Shown here: positions 25,927 to 36,316 of the stretch, piece after piece | How the letters are laid out: each line of letters starts with the position of its first letter | How positions within the stretch are numbered: position 1 is the stretch's first letter | Assembly: GCA_030691385.1 (NCBI GenBank) | Contig: JAUYEI010000062.1 | Coordinates: forward strand, 1-45,005 | Source of the DNA: Azonexus sp. | GTDB taxonomy: Bacteria; Pseudomonadota; Gammaproteobacteria; Burkholderiales; Rhodocyclaceae | Direction of reading: 5' to 3' | DNA: 45,005 nucleotides | Notes under the pieces: generated by a model | What the model saw: the letters and a program-made list of their open reading frames with translations, nothing else | Told to the model about the DNA's origin: nothing | The model's database searches: none | Position numbers and translations under genes: made by a program

Positions 25927-27117
25927 TCAATCCGCCTGTTTGCGCAGGAAAGCCGGAATGTCGTAACGGTCGACACCGCTGTTGGCCAGAGCCTCGACGG
26001 TCACGTTGCTGCTGCCACGATGACCACGACCGCGCAGCACGGCCGGCACTTCCAGTTGCGAATAGTCCGGCGTGGAACCAAAAGCTACCGCATCGCTGGT
26101 ACCAGTCGCCTGAACGAGAACCGGCTGGGTGAACACTTCCGGCTGGCGGGCACGGGCGGCGACAACCTGGCCAAGGCCGGTGGCCACGACAGTGACGCGC
26201 AGGGCATCGCCCATCAGCTCGTCGTAAACCGCACCGAAGATGATGTGGGCGTCATCGGCGGCGAAGGCCTTGACGGTGTTCATCACTTCGTTGACTTCCT
26301 TCATCTTGAGGCCGCCCTTGGCCGCCGTGATGTTGACCAGCACGCCACGGGCGCCGGACAGGTTGATGCCTTCGAGCAGCGGCGAAGCGACGGCCTGCTC
26401 GGCGGCGATGCGGGCGCGATCGACGCCGGCGGCAGCCGAGGAGCCCATCATGGCGCGGCCCATTTCACCCATGACGGTGCGGACGTCTTCGAAGTCGACG
26501 TTGACCAGACCCGGGTAGGTAATGATTTCGGCGATACCGCCAACGGCATTTTTCAGCACGTCGTCGGCAGCGCGGAAGCAATCATCGACATCGGCGTCGT
26601 CGCCCATGACTTCCATGAGTTTGTCATTGAGGATGACGATCAGCGAATCGACATGCTTGGAGAATTCGGCGATGCCGGCTTCGGCCGACTTCATGCGCTT
26701 GTTGCCTTCAAAGCTGAACGGCTTGGTGACCACGCCCACGGTCAGGATGCCCATTTCGCGAGCGATTTCGGCGACGACCGGCGCTGCGCCGGTGCCCGTG
26801 CCCCCCCCCATGCCGGCGGTGATGAAGGCCATGTGGGCGCCTTCGAGCGAAGCGCGAATTTCTTCGCGGTGCGCATCGGCGGCGGCCTGGCCGGCTTCCG
26901 GCTTGGCACCGGCGCCGAGGCCGGTCTTGCCGAGCGACAGCTTGCTCGACGCGGCATTGCGGCTGAGTGCCTGAGCGTCGGTGTTGGCGGCGATGAATTC
27001 AACGCCGCTGACGCCTTCGCGAATCATGTGCTCGATGGCATTGCCACCCGCACCACCCACGCCGAATACCTTGATGATGGTACCGGCCTCTTCGTCTTTC
27101 TCGATGATCTCAAACAT
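25927..27117 (-). CDS. ftsZ: Cell division protein FtsZ
   Basis: Tubulin-like GTPase that forms the division ring. It has 396 residues. The GTP-binding loop is in FGVGGAGGNAIEHM, and the tubulin signature in GMGGGTGTGAAPVVAEIA. The T7-loop-type segment FEDVRTVMGEMG is present. A variable linker follows (about 320-380), and the chain ends YDIPAFLRKQAD, the conserved tail that binds FtsA and ZipA. A strong GGAGG lies before the ATG. It is the last division gene of the cluster. Confidence 0.98.
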   Translation of the reverse strand: MFEIIEKDEEAGTIIKVFGVGGAGGNAIEHMIREGVSGVEFIAANTDAQALSRNAASSKLSLGKTGLGAGAKPEAGQAAADAHREEIRASLEGAHMAFITAGMGGGTGTGAAPVVAEIAREMGILTVGVVTKPFSFEGNKRMKSAEAGIAEFSKHVDSLIVILNDKLMEVMGDDADVDDCFRAADDVLKNAVGGIAEIITYPGLVNVDFEDVRTVMGEMGRAMMGSSAAAGVDRARIAAEQAVASPLLEGINLSGARGVLVNITAAKGGLKMKEVNEVMNTVKAFAADDAHIIFGAVYDELMGDALRVTVVATGLGQVVAARARQPEVFTQPVLVQATGTSDAVAFGSTPDYSQLEVPAVLRGRGHRGSSNVTVEALANSGVDRYDIPAFLRKQAD

Positions 27118-27155
27118 GATGACTACCTCCTCTGAAAAATCGGTTCAACAACAAA

Positions 27156-28385
27156 TCAAAAATTCTTGGCAAACCACGACTTCATGCCGTCGAAGACGTC
27201 CTTGAAGCCCTGCTTTTCCTGGATCTTCTGGCCGCGCTTGCGCTGGGCCTGGGCTTCGAGCAGCAGGCCGTAAGCCGTCGAGAAGCGCGGGCTTTGCACG
27301 ACGTCGGCCAGGCTGCCGGTGTATTTCGGGTTGCCGAGGCGAACCGGCATGTGGAAGAGCTCCTCGCCCAGTTCGACCATGCCCGGCATGACGCTGGCGC
27401 CGCCGGTGAGGACGATGCCGGAGGAGAGCACTTCCTCGAAACCGGCGCGGCGCAGTTCGTTCTGGATCAGTTCGTAGAGCTCCTCGACGCGCGGCTGGAT
27501 GACGTCGGCCAGGGCGCGGCGGGAAAGCTTGCGGCTTGGGCGGTCGTCGACGCCAGCAACATCGAGGTTCTCGCTGACGTCAGCCAGTTGCGACAGGGCG
27601 CAGCCGTATTTGCACTTGATGTCCTCGGCTTCGCGGGTCGGCGTGCGCAGCGCCATGGCGATGTCGTTGGTGACCTGGTCGCCGGCAATGGGGATGACCG
27701 AGGTATGGCGGATGGCGCCCTGCGTCCACACGGCGATGTCGGTGGTGCCGCCGCCGATGTCGATCAGGCAGACGCCGAGATCCTTTTCGTCCTCGGAGAG
27801 CACGGCGTAGCTGGAAGCCAGCGGCTGCAGCACGAGGTCGTTGACTTCCAGGCCGCAGCGGCGGACGCACTTGACGATGTTCTGGGCGGCCGAAACGGCG
27901 CCGGTGACGATGTGCGTCTTCACTTCCAGGCGCATGCCGCTCATGCCGATCGGCTCGCGGATGCCATCCTGACCGTCGATGACGAATTCCTGGGTGAGGA
28001 TGTGCAGGATTTCCTGATCGGCCGGGATCGGCATGGCCTTGGCCGTTTCGATGACGCGTTCGACGTCGGTCTGGGTGACTTCCTTGTCCTTGATCGCCAC
28101 CATGCCGTTCGAGTTGAAGCTCTTGATATGGCTGCCGGCGATGCCGGTGTACACGTTGGTCACCTTGCAGTCGGCCATCAGTTCGACTTCCTGGACGACG
28201 CGGCTGATGGTGTGCACGGTGTCCTCGATATTCACCACGACGCCCTTCTTGAGGCCGCGCGAATCCTGCGAGCCCATGCCGATGACGTTGAGATGGCCTT
28301 CCTGGTTGATCTCGGCGACCAGCGCGACGATCTTCGACGTCCCGATGTCGAGACCGACGACCAGATCCTTGTTGTCCCTGCTCAT
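27156..28385 (-). CDS. ftsA: Cell division protein FtsA
   Basis: Actin-like ATPase that tethers FtsZ to the membrane. It has 409 residues. The phosphate-binding motifs are VGLDIGTSKIVALVAEI at the N terminus, LIDIGGGTTDIAVW in the middle and IVLTGGASVMPGM near the C terminus. The 1C domain lies at about residues 85-165. The C-terminal FDGMKSWFAKNF is an amphipathic membrane-targeting helix. It follows ftsQ by a few bases. Confidence 0.97.
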   Translation of the reverse strand: MSRDNKDLVVGLDIGTSKIVALVAEINQEGHLNVIGMGSQDSRGLKKGVVVNIEDTVHTISRVVQEVELMADCKVTNVYTGIAGSHIKSFNSNGMVAIKDKEVTQTDVERVIETAKAMPIPADQEILHILTQEFVIDGQDGIREPIGMSGMRLEVKTHIVTGAVSAAQNIVKCVRRCGLEVNDLVLQPLASSYAVLSEDEKDLGVCLIDIGGGTTDIAVWTQGAIRHTSVIPIAGDQVTNDIAMALRTPTREAEDIKCKYGCALSQLADVSENLDVAGVDDRPSRKLSRRALADVIQPRVEELYELIQNELRRAGFEEVLSSGIVLTGGASVMPGMVELGEELFHMPVRLGNPKYTGSLADVVQSPRFSTAYGLLLEAQAQRKRGQKIQEKQGFKDVFDGMKSWFAKNF

Positions 28386-28389
28386 ATGC

Positions 28390-29130
28390 TTACTTTCCCT
28401 TCCCCTCGCCTGCTACGCGCATGGCGAAACCATTCGGATACCGCAAATCCACGACTGCCGGCCGGACCGCCTGTTTGGCGACCGTTTCCGGATAAATTTC
28501 CAAAAAGCGCTGCAGGCGCACACCGACCGGTGCTTTCGTCTGCTCCCGCCCGATGTCCACCAACATGCCGTTCTGCAACTTGAGCTGCCAGGCCAGACGC
28601 GGCGACAGCGTGACCTGCACGGGCTTTTCGCCGACCGTTCCGAACGAGCCGACAAACTCGCTGTAATGCTTCAAAACTTCCTGTGCTGTTCCGTTCGGCC
28701 CGAAGAGCAGCGGCAAGCCGCTCGCTTCCGCTTCCGGCAGACCGGCAGCAAAGACCTCGCCGTAGCTGTTGACCAGCTCGCCGCGCCCCTCGCCCCAGCG
28801 CGCTACCGGCTTGTGCTCCTCGATGCGAATTTCCAGACGGTCCGGCCACTGGCGACGCACGTCGACCTTGCGCACCCAGGGCAGCTTCTCGAGCGAACCG
28901 CGCACCTGTTCCAGATTGAGGCTGAAGAAATTGCCTTTCAGCGACCCCGGCAAAACCTGCTCCACCTCGCCGCGCTTGGTATGCGGCAGCGGCTCGGCAA
29001 ACACCACCTGCTTGACCGGCAGCGACGGCACACGCACCAGCCAGACCGCGCCGGCGGCCAGCAACGCTGCCGCAGCGACCAGCATGAGCAGGTCGGCGAT
29101 GGCGTTGAGCAGGTGCGGTTTGTTCCACAT
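28390..29130 (-). CDS. ftsQ: Cell division protein FtsQ
   Basis: Divisome scaffold, 246 residues. It has one membrane helix near residues 11-31 (ADLLMLVAAAALLAAGAVWL), a POTRA domain opening with VKQVVFAEPLPHTKRGEVEQVL, given here as VKQVVFAEPL and PHTKRGEVEQVL, and the beta domain with LPWVRKVDVRRQWPDRLEIRIEEHKPVARW, given as LPWVRKVDVRRQWP and DRLEIRIEEHKPVARW. The C terminus DLRYPNGFAMRVAGEGKGK is typical. It sits between ddl (12-bp gap) and ftsA. Confidence 0.95.
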   Translation of the reverse strand: MWNKPHLLNAIADLLMLVAAAALLAAGAVWLVRVPSLPVKQVVFAEPLPHTKRGEVEQVLPGSLKGNFFSLNLEQVRGSLEKLPWVRKVDVRRQWPDRLEIRIEEHKPVARWGEGRGELVNSYGEVFAAGLPEAEASGLPLLFGPNGTAQEVLKHYSEFVGSFGTVGEKPVQVTLSPRLAWQLKLQNGMLVDIGREQTKAPVGVRLQRFLEIYPETVAKQAVRPAVVDLRYPNGFAMRVAGEGKGK

Positions 29131-29142
29131 TCACCGTCTCGT

Positions 29143-30048
29143 TCAGTCGTTCGCAGCCATTTCGAGTACGCGGCGGACCAGCGTCGGGTAATCCATGCCA
29201 TTGACGCGGGCGGCCATCGGCACCAGCGAATGGTCGGTCATGCCCGGCGCCGTATTCACTTCGAGGAAGTAGTGATTGCCTTCCTCGTCCATCAGGAAAT
29301 CGACGCGGCCCCAGCCACGCCCGCCGAGGATGCGGAAGGCTTCGAGCGCGCCCTTGCGGATTTTCATTTCCCTGGCTTCCGGCAGGCCGCAGGGGCACAG
29401 GTACTTGGTGTCGTCACGGTTGTACTTGGCTTCGTAGTCGTACCACTCGGTGGCCGGTTCGATCTTGATGATCGGCATGACTTCGTCACCGATGATGCCG
29501 ACCGTGTATTCGCCGCCGAGCACGCCCTTTTCGGCGATGACCAGCGGATCGTGGCGGGCTGCTTCCTCGTAGGCGGCCTTGAGCGCGCCGCGCTCCTTGA
29601 CCTTGGTCACGCCAATCGACGAGCCTTCGCGCGCCGGTTTGACGAAGAGCGGCAGGCCGAGTTCTTCCTCGATGTCGCCAAAGTCGGAATCGGCCGTGAG
29701 CAGGGCGTATTCGGGAATAGCCAGGCCGGCCGCCTGCCACATGAGCTTGGTGCGGAACTTGTCCATGGCCAGCGCCGAGGCGAGCACGCCGGAGCCGGTG
29801 TAGGGAATGTGCATGACTTCGAGCGCACCCTGAATGGTGCCATCTTCGCCGTGGCGGCCGTGCAGGGCAATGAAGGCGCGGTCGTAGCCCTTGAGCGCGT
29901 CGAGCGGCTGCGAGGCCGGGTCGAAGGCGTGGGCATCGATGCCCTGCCCTTGTAGCGCGGCCAGCACGCGCGAACCGCTGTTCAAGGAAACCTCGCGCTC
30001 GGCGGAGGTTCCACCAAAGAGGACGGCGACTTTACCGAAATCAGACAT
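29143..30048 (-). CDS. ddl: D-alanine--D-alanine ligase
   Basis: ATP-grasp ligase that makes D-Ala-D-Ala for the pentapeptide. The ATG at 30046-30048 ([13 protein letters not shown], 301 residues) is chosen because GGAG lies just upstream; farther in-frame codons resemble nothing. Motifs are [43 protein letters not shown], and the metal-binding [18 protein letters not shown] 69-bp gap separates it from murC, unusual inside this otherwise overlapping cluster, and the gap carries a GTTGACCGTG motif. Confidence 0.97.
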   Translation of the reverse strand: MSDFGKVAVLFGGTSAEREVSLNSGSRVLAALQGQGIDAHAFDPASQPLDALKGYDRAFIALHGRHGEDGTIQGALEVMHIPYTGSGVLASALAMDKFRTKLMWQAAGLAIPEYALLTADSDFGDIEEELGLPLFVKPAREGSSIGVTKVKERGALKAAYEEAARHDPLVIAEKGVLGGEYTVGIIGDEVMPIIKIEPATEWYDYEAKYNRDDTKYLCPCGLPEAREMKIRKGALEAFRILGGRGWGRVDFLMDEEGNHYFLEVNTAPGMTDHSLVPMAARVNGMDYPTLVRRVLEMAAND

Positions 30049-30090
30049 GCTTGGCTCCAGACTGCATTTCAATTTTGGGCATTTTTTCGG

Positions 30091-30100
30091 GTTGACCGTG
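30091..30100 (+). repeat. Dispersed motif GTTGACCGTG, copy h (intergenic)
   Basis: Exact intergenic copy in the 69-bp ddl-murC gap. The context is GCATTTTTTCGG before and GGAGTGGC after, almost the same as the intergenic copy at 13759. It is free of coding constraint. Confidence 0.75.
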
Positions 30101-30117
30101 GGAGTGGCACGTAGCGC

Positions 30118-31524
30118 TCATACCTGACCCGCCACTTTCCCGGGAACGGCGCCAATCGAACCGGCGCCCATGCACAGCACCACGTCGCCAGCGCGGGCGA
30201 CATCCATGATCGCTTGCGGCATGGCCGCGATGTCTTCGACGAAAACCGGCTCGACCTTGCCACTGACGCGCAGGGCGCGGGCCAGCGAACGGCCGTCGGC
30301 GGCGACGATGGGCGCTTCGCCGGCGGCGTAGATTTCGGCCAGCAGCAGTGCGTCGACCGTGCTCAGCACCTTGACGAAATCCTCGAAGCAATCGCGCGTC
30401 CGCGTGTAGCGGTGCGGCTGGAAGGCCAGCACGAGGCGGCGGCCCGGAAAGGCGCCACGGGCGGCGGCCAGCGTGGCGGCCATTTCGACCGGGTGATGGC
30501 CGTAATCGTCGACCAGCGTGAAAGAGCCGCCCGCAGTACCGTCCTCATTGCGCAGGGCGACTTCGCCGTAGCGCTGGAAGCGGCGACCAACGCCCTTGAA
30601 CTCGGCCAGCGCCTTGACGATGGCGGCGTCGGAAACCTGCACTTCGGTGGCCACGGCGATGGCGGCCAGGGCGTTCAGCACATTGTGCAGGCCCGGCGTG
30701 TTGAGCGTGATGGCCAGACGCGTCGTCGAGCCATTGACGCGCACGCAGTCGAAGCGCATCCGGCCATCCTCGGCGACGATGTTCTCGGCGTAGAAATTGT
30801 TCTCCGGCGACAGGCCGTAGGTGATGATCTGCTTCGGCACGCGCGGCATGATGTCGCGCACATTGGCGTCGTCACCGCAGAGCACGGCCACGCCGTAGAA
30901 GGGCAGGCGATTGAGGAACTCGACGAAGGCGCTCTTCAGACGCTCGAAGTCATGGCCGTAGGTTTCCATGTGGTCGGCGTCGATATTGGTGACGACCGAA
31001 ATGACCGGCGACAGGAAGAGGAAGGAGGCGTCCGACTCGTCGGCCTCGGCGACGAGAAAATCGCCGCTGCCAAGGCGGGCGTTGGCGCCGGCCGCATTGA
31101 GGCGGCCGCCGATGACGAAGGTCGGATCGATGCCGCCCTCGGCCAGGATGCTGGCGACCAGGCTGGTGGTGGTGGTCTTGCCATGCGTGCCGGCGATGGC
31201 GATGCCGTGCTTGAGACGCATCAGTTCGGCCAGCATCTGGGCGCGCGGCACGACCGGAATCTTCTTGTCGCGGGCGGCGACGACTTCCGGGTTGTCGGCC
31301 TTGACGGCAGTCGAGGTGACGACGGCATCGACCCCGGCGATGTTGTCGGCGGCATGACCGATCATGACCTTGATGCCCTCGCCTTCGAGGCGGCGGGTGG
31401 TGGCGCTGGCCGCCAGATCGGAGCCGCTCACCGTGTAGTCGAGGTGGACCAGGACTTCGGCGATGCCGCTCATGCCCGAACCGCCGACGCCGACGAAGTG
31501 GATGTGTTTGACTTTATGTTTCAT
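30118..31524 (-). CDS. murC: UDP-N-acetylmuramate--L-alanine ligase
   Basis: Adds L-alanine to UDP-MurNAc, the first Mur ligase step. With the start [18 protein letters not shown] (468 residues) it has the N-terminal Rossmann motif VGVGGSGM, the ATP loop [25 protein letters not shown] and the C-terminal YGHHPVEM and FQPHRYTRT. The start at 31524 has GGAG upstream and overlaps the murG stop as ATGA. An earlier in-frame codon six residues upstream is less likely. Confidence 0.97.
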   Translation of the reverse strand: MKHKVKHIHFVGVGGSGMSGIAEVLVHLDYTVSGSDLAASATTRRLEGEGIKVMIGHAADNIAGVDAVVTSTAVKADNPEVVAARDKKIPVVPRAQMLAELMRLKHGIAIAGTHGKTTTTSLVASILAEGGIDPTFVIGGRLNAAGANARLGSGDFLVAEADESDASFLFLSPVISVVTNIDADHMETYGHDFERLKSAFVEFLNRLPFYGVAVLCGDDANVRDIMPRVPKQIITYGLSPENNFYAENIVAEDGRMRFDCVRVNGSTTRLAITLNTPGLHNVLNALAAIAVATEVQVSDAAIVKALAEFKGVGRRFQRYGEVALRNEDGTAGGSFTLVDDYGHHPVEMAATLAAARGAFPGRRLVLAFQPHRYTRTRDCFEDFVKVLSTVDALLLAEIYAAGEAPIVAADGRSLARALRVSGKVEPVFVEDIAAMPQAIMDVARAGDVVLCMGAGSIGAVPGKVAGQV

Positions 31525-32579
31525 TTCGCGCTCTCCGCACAAATAGTCGCCACTTCTTCGGTGGCATCGGGCTTGGCCAGACTGCGGGCCTTTTCAGCCA
31601 TTTCCAGCAGTTGACCGCGGGAATAGTTGCGGATCAGGGCGATCGACTCCGGCGTCAACTCGGTTTGCGGCAACAGGAAAGCGCCGCCGACATTGACCAG
31701 GAACTTGGCGTTGCCGGTCTGGTGGTCATCGACCGCATGCGGGAAGGGCACGAGGATGCTGGCTACGCCGGTGGCCGCCAGTTCGGCCACGGTCAGCGCG
31801 CCGGCCCGGCAAATGACCAGATCGGCCCATTCGTAAGCGCCGGCCATGTCTTCGATGAAGGACACGCAATGCGCCTGGACGCCGACGGCGGCGTAATTGG
31901 CCTTGAGCGCCTCGATATGCTTTTCGCCGGCCTGATGGACGATCTGCGGCTGCTCGGATTCGGCGAGCAGAGCCATGCCCTTGGGCACCATCTCGTTAAG
32001 CGCCAGCGCGCCGAGGCTGCCACCGATGACCAGCACGCGCAAAGCGCCGGTGCGTTCGGCAAAACGCTCGGCCGGCGGGGCGATCTTGGCGATTTCGGGA
32101 CGTACCGGATTGCCGGCCCAGACGCCTTTTTTGAGCACATCCGGGAAGCCGGTCACGATGCGGTCAGCCACACCAGCCAGCACGCGGTTGGCCAGCCCGG
32201 CTACCGAATTCTGTTCATGAACGACCAGCGGCTTGCCGAGCAGAACAGCCATCATGCCGCCCGGGAAGGTGATGTAGCCGCCCATGCCGAGCACGACATC
32301 GGGCTGCACCTGGCGAATGGCTTTCTGCGCCTGCCAGAAACCCTTGAGCAGATTAAGCGGCAGCAGCAGCTTGCGCAGCAGGCCCTTGCCACGCAGGGCG
32401 GCGAATTTCAGATTGACCATCGCGAAGCCGTGCTCCGGCACGAGACGGGCTTCCATGCCCTCCGGATTACCCAGCCAGACAACGCGCCAGCCGGCATCGT
32501 GCATCGAATGGGCGACAGCCAGGGCCGGGAAAATGTGGCCACCCGTGCCGCCGGCCATGATCAGGATGGTCTTGCTCAT
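31521..32579 (-). CDS. murG: UDP-GlcNAc:undecaprenyl-PP-MurNAc-pentapeptide transferase
   Basis: Peripheral membrane GT28 enzyme that converts lipid I to lipid II. It has 352 residues from the ATG at 32577-32579 ([23 protein letters not shown]). The glycine-rich loops [21 protein letters not shown] and [11 protein letters not shown] are intact, as is the donor site [34 protein letters not shown], given here as [14 protein letters not shown] and [13 protein letters not shown]. Its start overlaps the stop of a 42-codon ORF rather than that of ftsW. Confidence 0.97.
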   Translation of the reverse strand: MSKTILIMAGGTGGHIFPALAVAHSMHDAGWRVVWLGNPEGMEARLVPEHGFAMVNLKFAALRGKGLLRKLLLPLNLLKGFWQAQKAIRQVQPDVVLGMGGYITFPGGMMAVLLGKPLVVHEQNSVAGLANRVLAGVADRIVTGFPDVLKKGVWAGNPVRPEIAKIAPPAERFAERTGALRVLVIGGSLGALALNEMVPKGMALLAESEQPQIVHQAGEKHIEALKANYAAVGVQAHCVSFIEDMAGAYEWADLVICRAGALTVAELAATGVASILVPFPHAVDDHQTGNAKFLVNVGGAFLLPQTELTPESIALIRNYSRGQLLEMAEKARSLAKPDATEEVATICAESAK

Positions 32580-32704
32580 AGCTTGCCCCCGCACGAAAGG
32601 AGGACGTTCTGTCTACAGCCGCGCTGCGCGCTTAACACCGGCTGCGCCGGGTTAGCCTGCGACGAAATCGTCAATTGATGCGAATGCATAAACGGCTTCG
32701 TCAT
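32576..32704 (-). CDS. 42-residue ORF bridging ftsW and murG
   Basis: Starts at an ATG overlapping the ftsW stop (ATGA, 32701-32704) and ends at a TGA overlapping the murG ATG (32576-32579). The peptide starts [15 protein letters not shown] and ends LLSCGGKL; ftsW ends MRGGKL. Around both junctions the minus strand reads GGGCAAGCTATGA or GGAGGCAAGCTATGA, so the sequence looks like a 125-bp insertion flanked by a duplicated junction that kept coupling. The middle is GC-rich and palindromic (CGGCGCAGCCG, GCGCGCAGCGCGG). No family is recognised. It may be translated only as a by-product. Confidence 0.45.
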   Translation of the reverse strand: MTKPFMHSHQLTISSQANPAQPVLSAQRGCRQNVLLSCGGKL

Positions 32705-33864
32705 AGCTTGCCTCCGCGCATCAATTGGCGATTTTCCCAGTCGACCCGCAAGAGAATCGCCAAAGCCACGCAGTTGGCGAAGATACCGGAACCGCCGAAG
32801 CTCATGAGCGGCAGGGTCAGGCCCTTGGTCGGCAGCAAGCCCATGTTCACGCCCATGTTGATGAAGGACTGGACGCCAAACCAGATGCCCATGCCCATGG
32901 CGACGAGCGCCGGATAGAGGCGGTCAAGCTGCACGCACTGACGGCCGATGGCGAAGGCGCGTTGAACGAGCAGGGCGAACAGCGCGATGATCGCCACGAC
33001 GCCGAAGAAGCCCAGCTCGTCGGCGATTACGGCGAGCAGGAAATCGGTGTGCGCTTCCGGCAAATAGAACAGTTTTTCGACGCTGGCGCCGAGGCCGACG
33101 CCAAACAGTTCGCCGCGGCCGAAGGCGATCAGTGAATGCGATAGTTGGTAGCCCCGGCCGTAGGCATCGGCCCACGGGTCCATGAAGCCGAACACCCGGT
33201 CGCGCCGGTAGGGCGAGACGATGATCATGATCGCGAAGGCGATGAGCAGGCCGACGATGAGCAGCGCGAACAGCCGCGCCTTGAGGCCGCCGAGAAAGAG
33301 GATGCCCATGGCGATGGAAATGATGACGACCAGGGCACCGAAGTCCGGCTCCTTGAGCAGCAGCATGCCGACTACGGCCATGGCCCCGAGCATCGGCAGG
33401 AAAGCCTGCTTGAGGTCATGCATGACGTTGATCTTGCGCACCGTGTAGTCGGCGGCGTAGAGCACGGCGAACAGCTTCATGAGTTCGGACGGCTGCAGGT
33501 TGGCGAAACCGAGCGACAGCCAGCGGCGGGCGCCATTGACGTCGCGGCCGATGCCGGGAATCAGGACCAGCGCGAGCAGGGCGACGCCGATCATGAACAG
33601 GTAGGGCGCGTTTTTTTGCCAGAGCGACAGCGGTACCTGAAAAGTGACGGCGGCAGCAACCAGGCCGATGCACAGGAAAATGCCGTGACGAACCAGATAG
33701 TAAGCCGGCTGATGGCCGCTGTAGCGGCCGCCTTCGGCGATGGCGATCGAGGCCGAATAGACCATGACCAGCCCGGAAAAGAGCAGGATCAACACGCTCC
33801 ACAACAGGGCGTAGTCGATCTCGGCGACTTGCCGGCGCCGCCCGTCGAGGGCGCCGAGCATCAT
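32701..33864 (-). CDS. ftsW: Septal peptidoglycan polymerase FtsW
   Basis: SEDS-family glycosyltransferase partnering FtsI at the septum. It has 387 residues from the ATG at 33862-33864 ([21 protein letters not shown]), given as [12 protein letters not shown] and VAEIDYALL, overlapping the murD stop as ATGA. About ten membrane helices are seen. Family markers are [53 protein letters not shown], given as [14 protein letters not shown] and [24 protein letters not shown], and the terminal [10 protein letters not shown]. The frame is open upstream of this ATG, but that part overlaps murD. Confidence 0.96.
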   Translation of the reverse strand: MMLGALDGRRRQVAEIDYALLWSVLILLFSGLVMVYSASIAIAEGGRYSGHQPAYYLVRHGIFLCIGLVAAAVTFQVPLSLWQKNAPYLFMIGVALLALVLIPGIGRDVNGARRWLSLGFANLQPSELMKLFAVLYAADYTVRKINVMHDLKQAFLPMLGAMAVVGMLLLKEPDFGALVVIISIAMGILFLGGLKARLFALLIVGLLIAFAIMIIVSPYRRDRVFGFMDPWADAYGRGYQLSHSLIAFGRGELFGVGLGASVEKLFYLPEAHTDFLLAVIADELGFFGVVAIIALFALLVQRAFAIGRQCVQLDRLYPALVAMGMGIWFGVQSFINMGVNMGLLPTKGLTLPLMSFGGSGIFANCVALAILLRVDWENRQLMRGGKL

Positions 33865-35213
33865 GACGAGAGCCCCTGCACGGCATCGATGAAAGCCTGG
33901 GCGCGATGCGCGTAGTTCCTGTACATGTCGAGGCTGGCGCAGGCTGGCGAGAGCAGGACGCAATCGCCGGATTTGGCCTGGGCAGCAAGCCAGCGCACGG
34001 CGGACTCCATGTCGCCAAGGATGCGGGTCGGGACGCCGCTGCCCTCGAGGGCCATGCCGATGGCCGCCGCATCACGGCCGATCAGCGCGACGGCTCGACC
34101 GTGTTTTTCGAGGGCCGGCTTGAGCGGCAAGAAATCCTGGCCCTTGCCGTCGCCGCCGAGGACGATGGCGACCTTGCGGCCCATGCCTTCGATGGCAGCG
34201 AGCGTGGCGCCGACATTGGTGCCTTTCGAATCATCGACGTAGAGCACGCCAGCGATTTCAGCGACGGTTTCGACACGATGCGGCAGGCCGGCAAAAGACT
34301 TGAGCGGCTCGATCAGGCCAGCCGGCGCCACACCGATGGCTTCGCACAGGGCCAGCGCAGCCATCGCATTGGCGGCATTGTGCAGGCCGGACAGCTTGAG
34401 GTCGGCCAGGGCAAACAGCTTTTCCTTGCCGCGCCAGATGGCGCCGTCGGCAAAGCCGTAATCGACGCCGCGCGGCGCGGCACTCAGGCCGAAGGTGAGC
34501 ATAACCCGGCCACAACGACCGTTGGCCATCGACCAGTCGTCGTCACGGTTGAGGACCATGACGCCCTTGCCCTGAAAGACGCGCGACTTGGCGGCGGCGT
34601 AGTTGGCCAGGCTGCCTTCGTAGCGGTCGAGATGATCTTCCGAGATGTTGAGTACGGTAGCGGCGGCGGCGTTCAGGTGGTGCGTCGTTTCGAGCTGGAA
34701 ACTCGACAGTTCGACGACCCAGACTTGCGGCAGCGCGTTGGCATCCTGGGCATCCATGAGCGCATCGAGAGCCGATGGCGAGATGTTGCCGCAGGCAATG
34801 GCCGGGACGCCGGCGCCGTTGAGCAGATGGGCGGTCAGCGCCGTCGTCGTCGTCTTGCCGTTGCTGCCGGTGATGGCGATGATCTTCGAGCCCGGTACCT
34901 GTTCGCGCACGCCGGCCGCGAACAATTCGATTTCCGAGACAATTTTCCGGTCGACCGTAGCAATCACCGGCGTTGCCTTGGCGACGCCCGGCGACAGCGC
35001 AACGAGGTCGGCGCTGGCAAACGGGGCCTCGACGAAAGGCCCGGCAATCAGTTCGGCGCCCGGTGCAACGCGTTGCAGGGCGTCGACGTTCGGCGGGTTG
35101 TCGCGCGAATCGGCGACGCGGACCAACGCGCCCTGGCGATGCAGCCACTTGGCCATCGCCAGTCCGGACTCACCGAGCCCGACAACCAGAACGCGTTTGC
35201 CCTTGAGTTCCAT
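33861..35213 (-). CDS. murD: UDP-N-acetylmuramoylalanine--D-glutamate ligase
   Basis: Adds D-glutamate in the second Mur ligase step. It has 450 residues from the ATG at 35211-35213 ([20 protein letters not shown]). ATP loop [19 protein letters not shown], then [49 protein letters not shown], given as [10 protein letters not shown] and [11 protein letters not shown], and [22 protein letters not shown], given as [12 protein letters not shown] and [10 protein letters not shown]. The start overlaps the mraY stop (TAATG). The reading frame is open for another 1.1 kb through mraY, but that is a shadow. Confidence 0.97.
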   Translation of the reverse strand: MELKGKRVLVVGLGESGLAMAKWLHRQGALVRVADSRDNPPNVDALQRVAPGAELIAGPFVEAPFASADLVALSPGVAKATPVIATVDRKIVSEIELFAAGVREQVPGSKIIAITGSNGKTTTTALTAHLLNGAGVPAIACGNISPSALDALMDAQDANALPQVWVVELSSFQLETTHHLNAAAATVLNISEDHLDRYEGSLANYAAAKSRVFQGKGVMVLNRDDDWSMANGRCGRVMLTFGLSAAPRGVDYGFADGAIWRGKEKLFALADLKLSGLHNAANAMAALALCEAIGVAPAGLIEPLKSFAGLPHRVETVAEIAGVLYVDDSKGTNVGATLAAIEGMGRKVAIVLGGDGKGQDFLPLKPALEKHGRAVALIGRDAAAIGMALEGSGVPTRILGDMESAVRWLAAQAKSGDCVLLSPACASLDMYRNYAHRAQAFIDAVQGLSS

Positions 35214-36316
35214 TAGCGCAACTTCAGCGAAGACAGCCCGACCAGCACGAGCATGATGGTGATGATCCAGAAGCGGACGACGACCTGCGTCTCCTTCCAG
35301 CCCGATTGTTCGAAGTGGTGGTGCAGCGGCGCCATGCGCAGGATGCGGCGGCCTTCGCCAAACTTCCTCTTGGTGTATTTGAAGTAGCCGACCTGCAACA
35401 TGACCGACAGGGTTTCGACGACGAAGACGCCGCCCATGATGAGCAGCACGATTTCCTGACGCAGGATGACGGCGACGGTACCGAGCGCGGCGCCGAGCGA
35501 CAGCGCGCCAACGTCGCCCATGAAGACTTCGGCCGGATAGGCGTTGAACCACAGGAAGCCAAGCCCGGCCCCGGCAATGGCGCCGAGCAGGATGCACAAC
35601 TCGCCCGCCCCCGGCACGTAGGGAATGAGCAGGTACTTGGCGAGCCCGGCGTGGCCGGTGACGTAGGCGAAGATGGCGAAGGCGCCGGCGATCATGACGG
35701 TCGGCATGATCGCTAGGCCGTCGAGGCCGTCGGTCAGGTTGACCGCGTTGCTGGTGCCGACGATGACGAAGTAGGTCAGCGTGATGAAGCCGATGATGCC
35801 GAGCGGATAGGCAATGGTCTTGAAGAAAGGGACGATCAGTTCGGTCTGCGCCCCGGACTTGGCCGAGTAGGCGAGGAAGAGCGCGGCGCCGAGGCCGAGC
35901 ACCGATTGCCAGAAATATTTCCAGCCGGCCGACAGGCCCTTCGGGTCGCGATAGACAACCTTCTTCCAGTCGTCGTACCAGCCGACGATGCCGAAGCCGA
36001 GCGTGACGACGAGTACCGTCCACACGTACTTGTTGCTCAGGTCGCCCCAGAGCAGCGTCGTGATGCCGATCGAGATCAGGATCAGCACGCCGCCCATGGT
36101 CGGTGTTCCCGATTTGACAAGGTGGGTTTGCGGCCCGTCGTTGCGCACGGCCTGACCGATCTTTTTCGCCGCCAGCCAGCGGATGACGCCCGGCCCGGCG
36201 GCAAACGAGATGAGCAGCGCGGTCATCGTCGCCAGCACCGTACGCAGCGTGATGTAGTTGAAGACGTTGAAGAAGCGAACGTCCTGGGCGAGCCATTGGG
36301 CAAGTGCCAGCAGCAT
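35213..36316 (-). CDS. mraY: Phospho-MurNAc-pentapeptide transferase
   Basis: Integral membrane enzyme that makes lipid I from UDP-MurNAc-pentapeptide and undecaprenyl phosphate. It has 367 residues with about ten helices. Catalytic segments are [20 protein letters not shown], the acidic [24 protein letters not shown] and the [14 protein letters not shown] loop. The start overlaps the murF stop as TGATG. Confidence 0.98.
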   Translation of the reverse strand: MLLALAQWLAQDVRFFNVFNYITLRTVLATMTALLISFAAGPGVIRWLAAKKIGQAVRNDGPQTHLVKSGTPTMGGVLILISIGITTLLWGDLSNKYVWTVLVVTLGFGIVGWYDDWKKVVYRDPKGLSAGWKYFWQSVLGLGAALFLAYSAKSGAQTELIVPFFKTIAYPLGIIGFITLTYFVIVGTSNAVNLTDGLDGLAIMPTVMIAGAFAIFAYVTGHAGLAKYLLIPYVPGAGELCILLGAIAGAGLGFLWFNAYPAEVFMGDVGALSLGAALGTVAVILRQEIVLLIMGGVFVVETLSVMLQVGYFKYTKRKFGEGRRILRMAPLHHHFEQSGWKETQVVVRFWIITIMLVLVGLSSLKLR

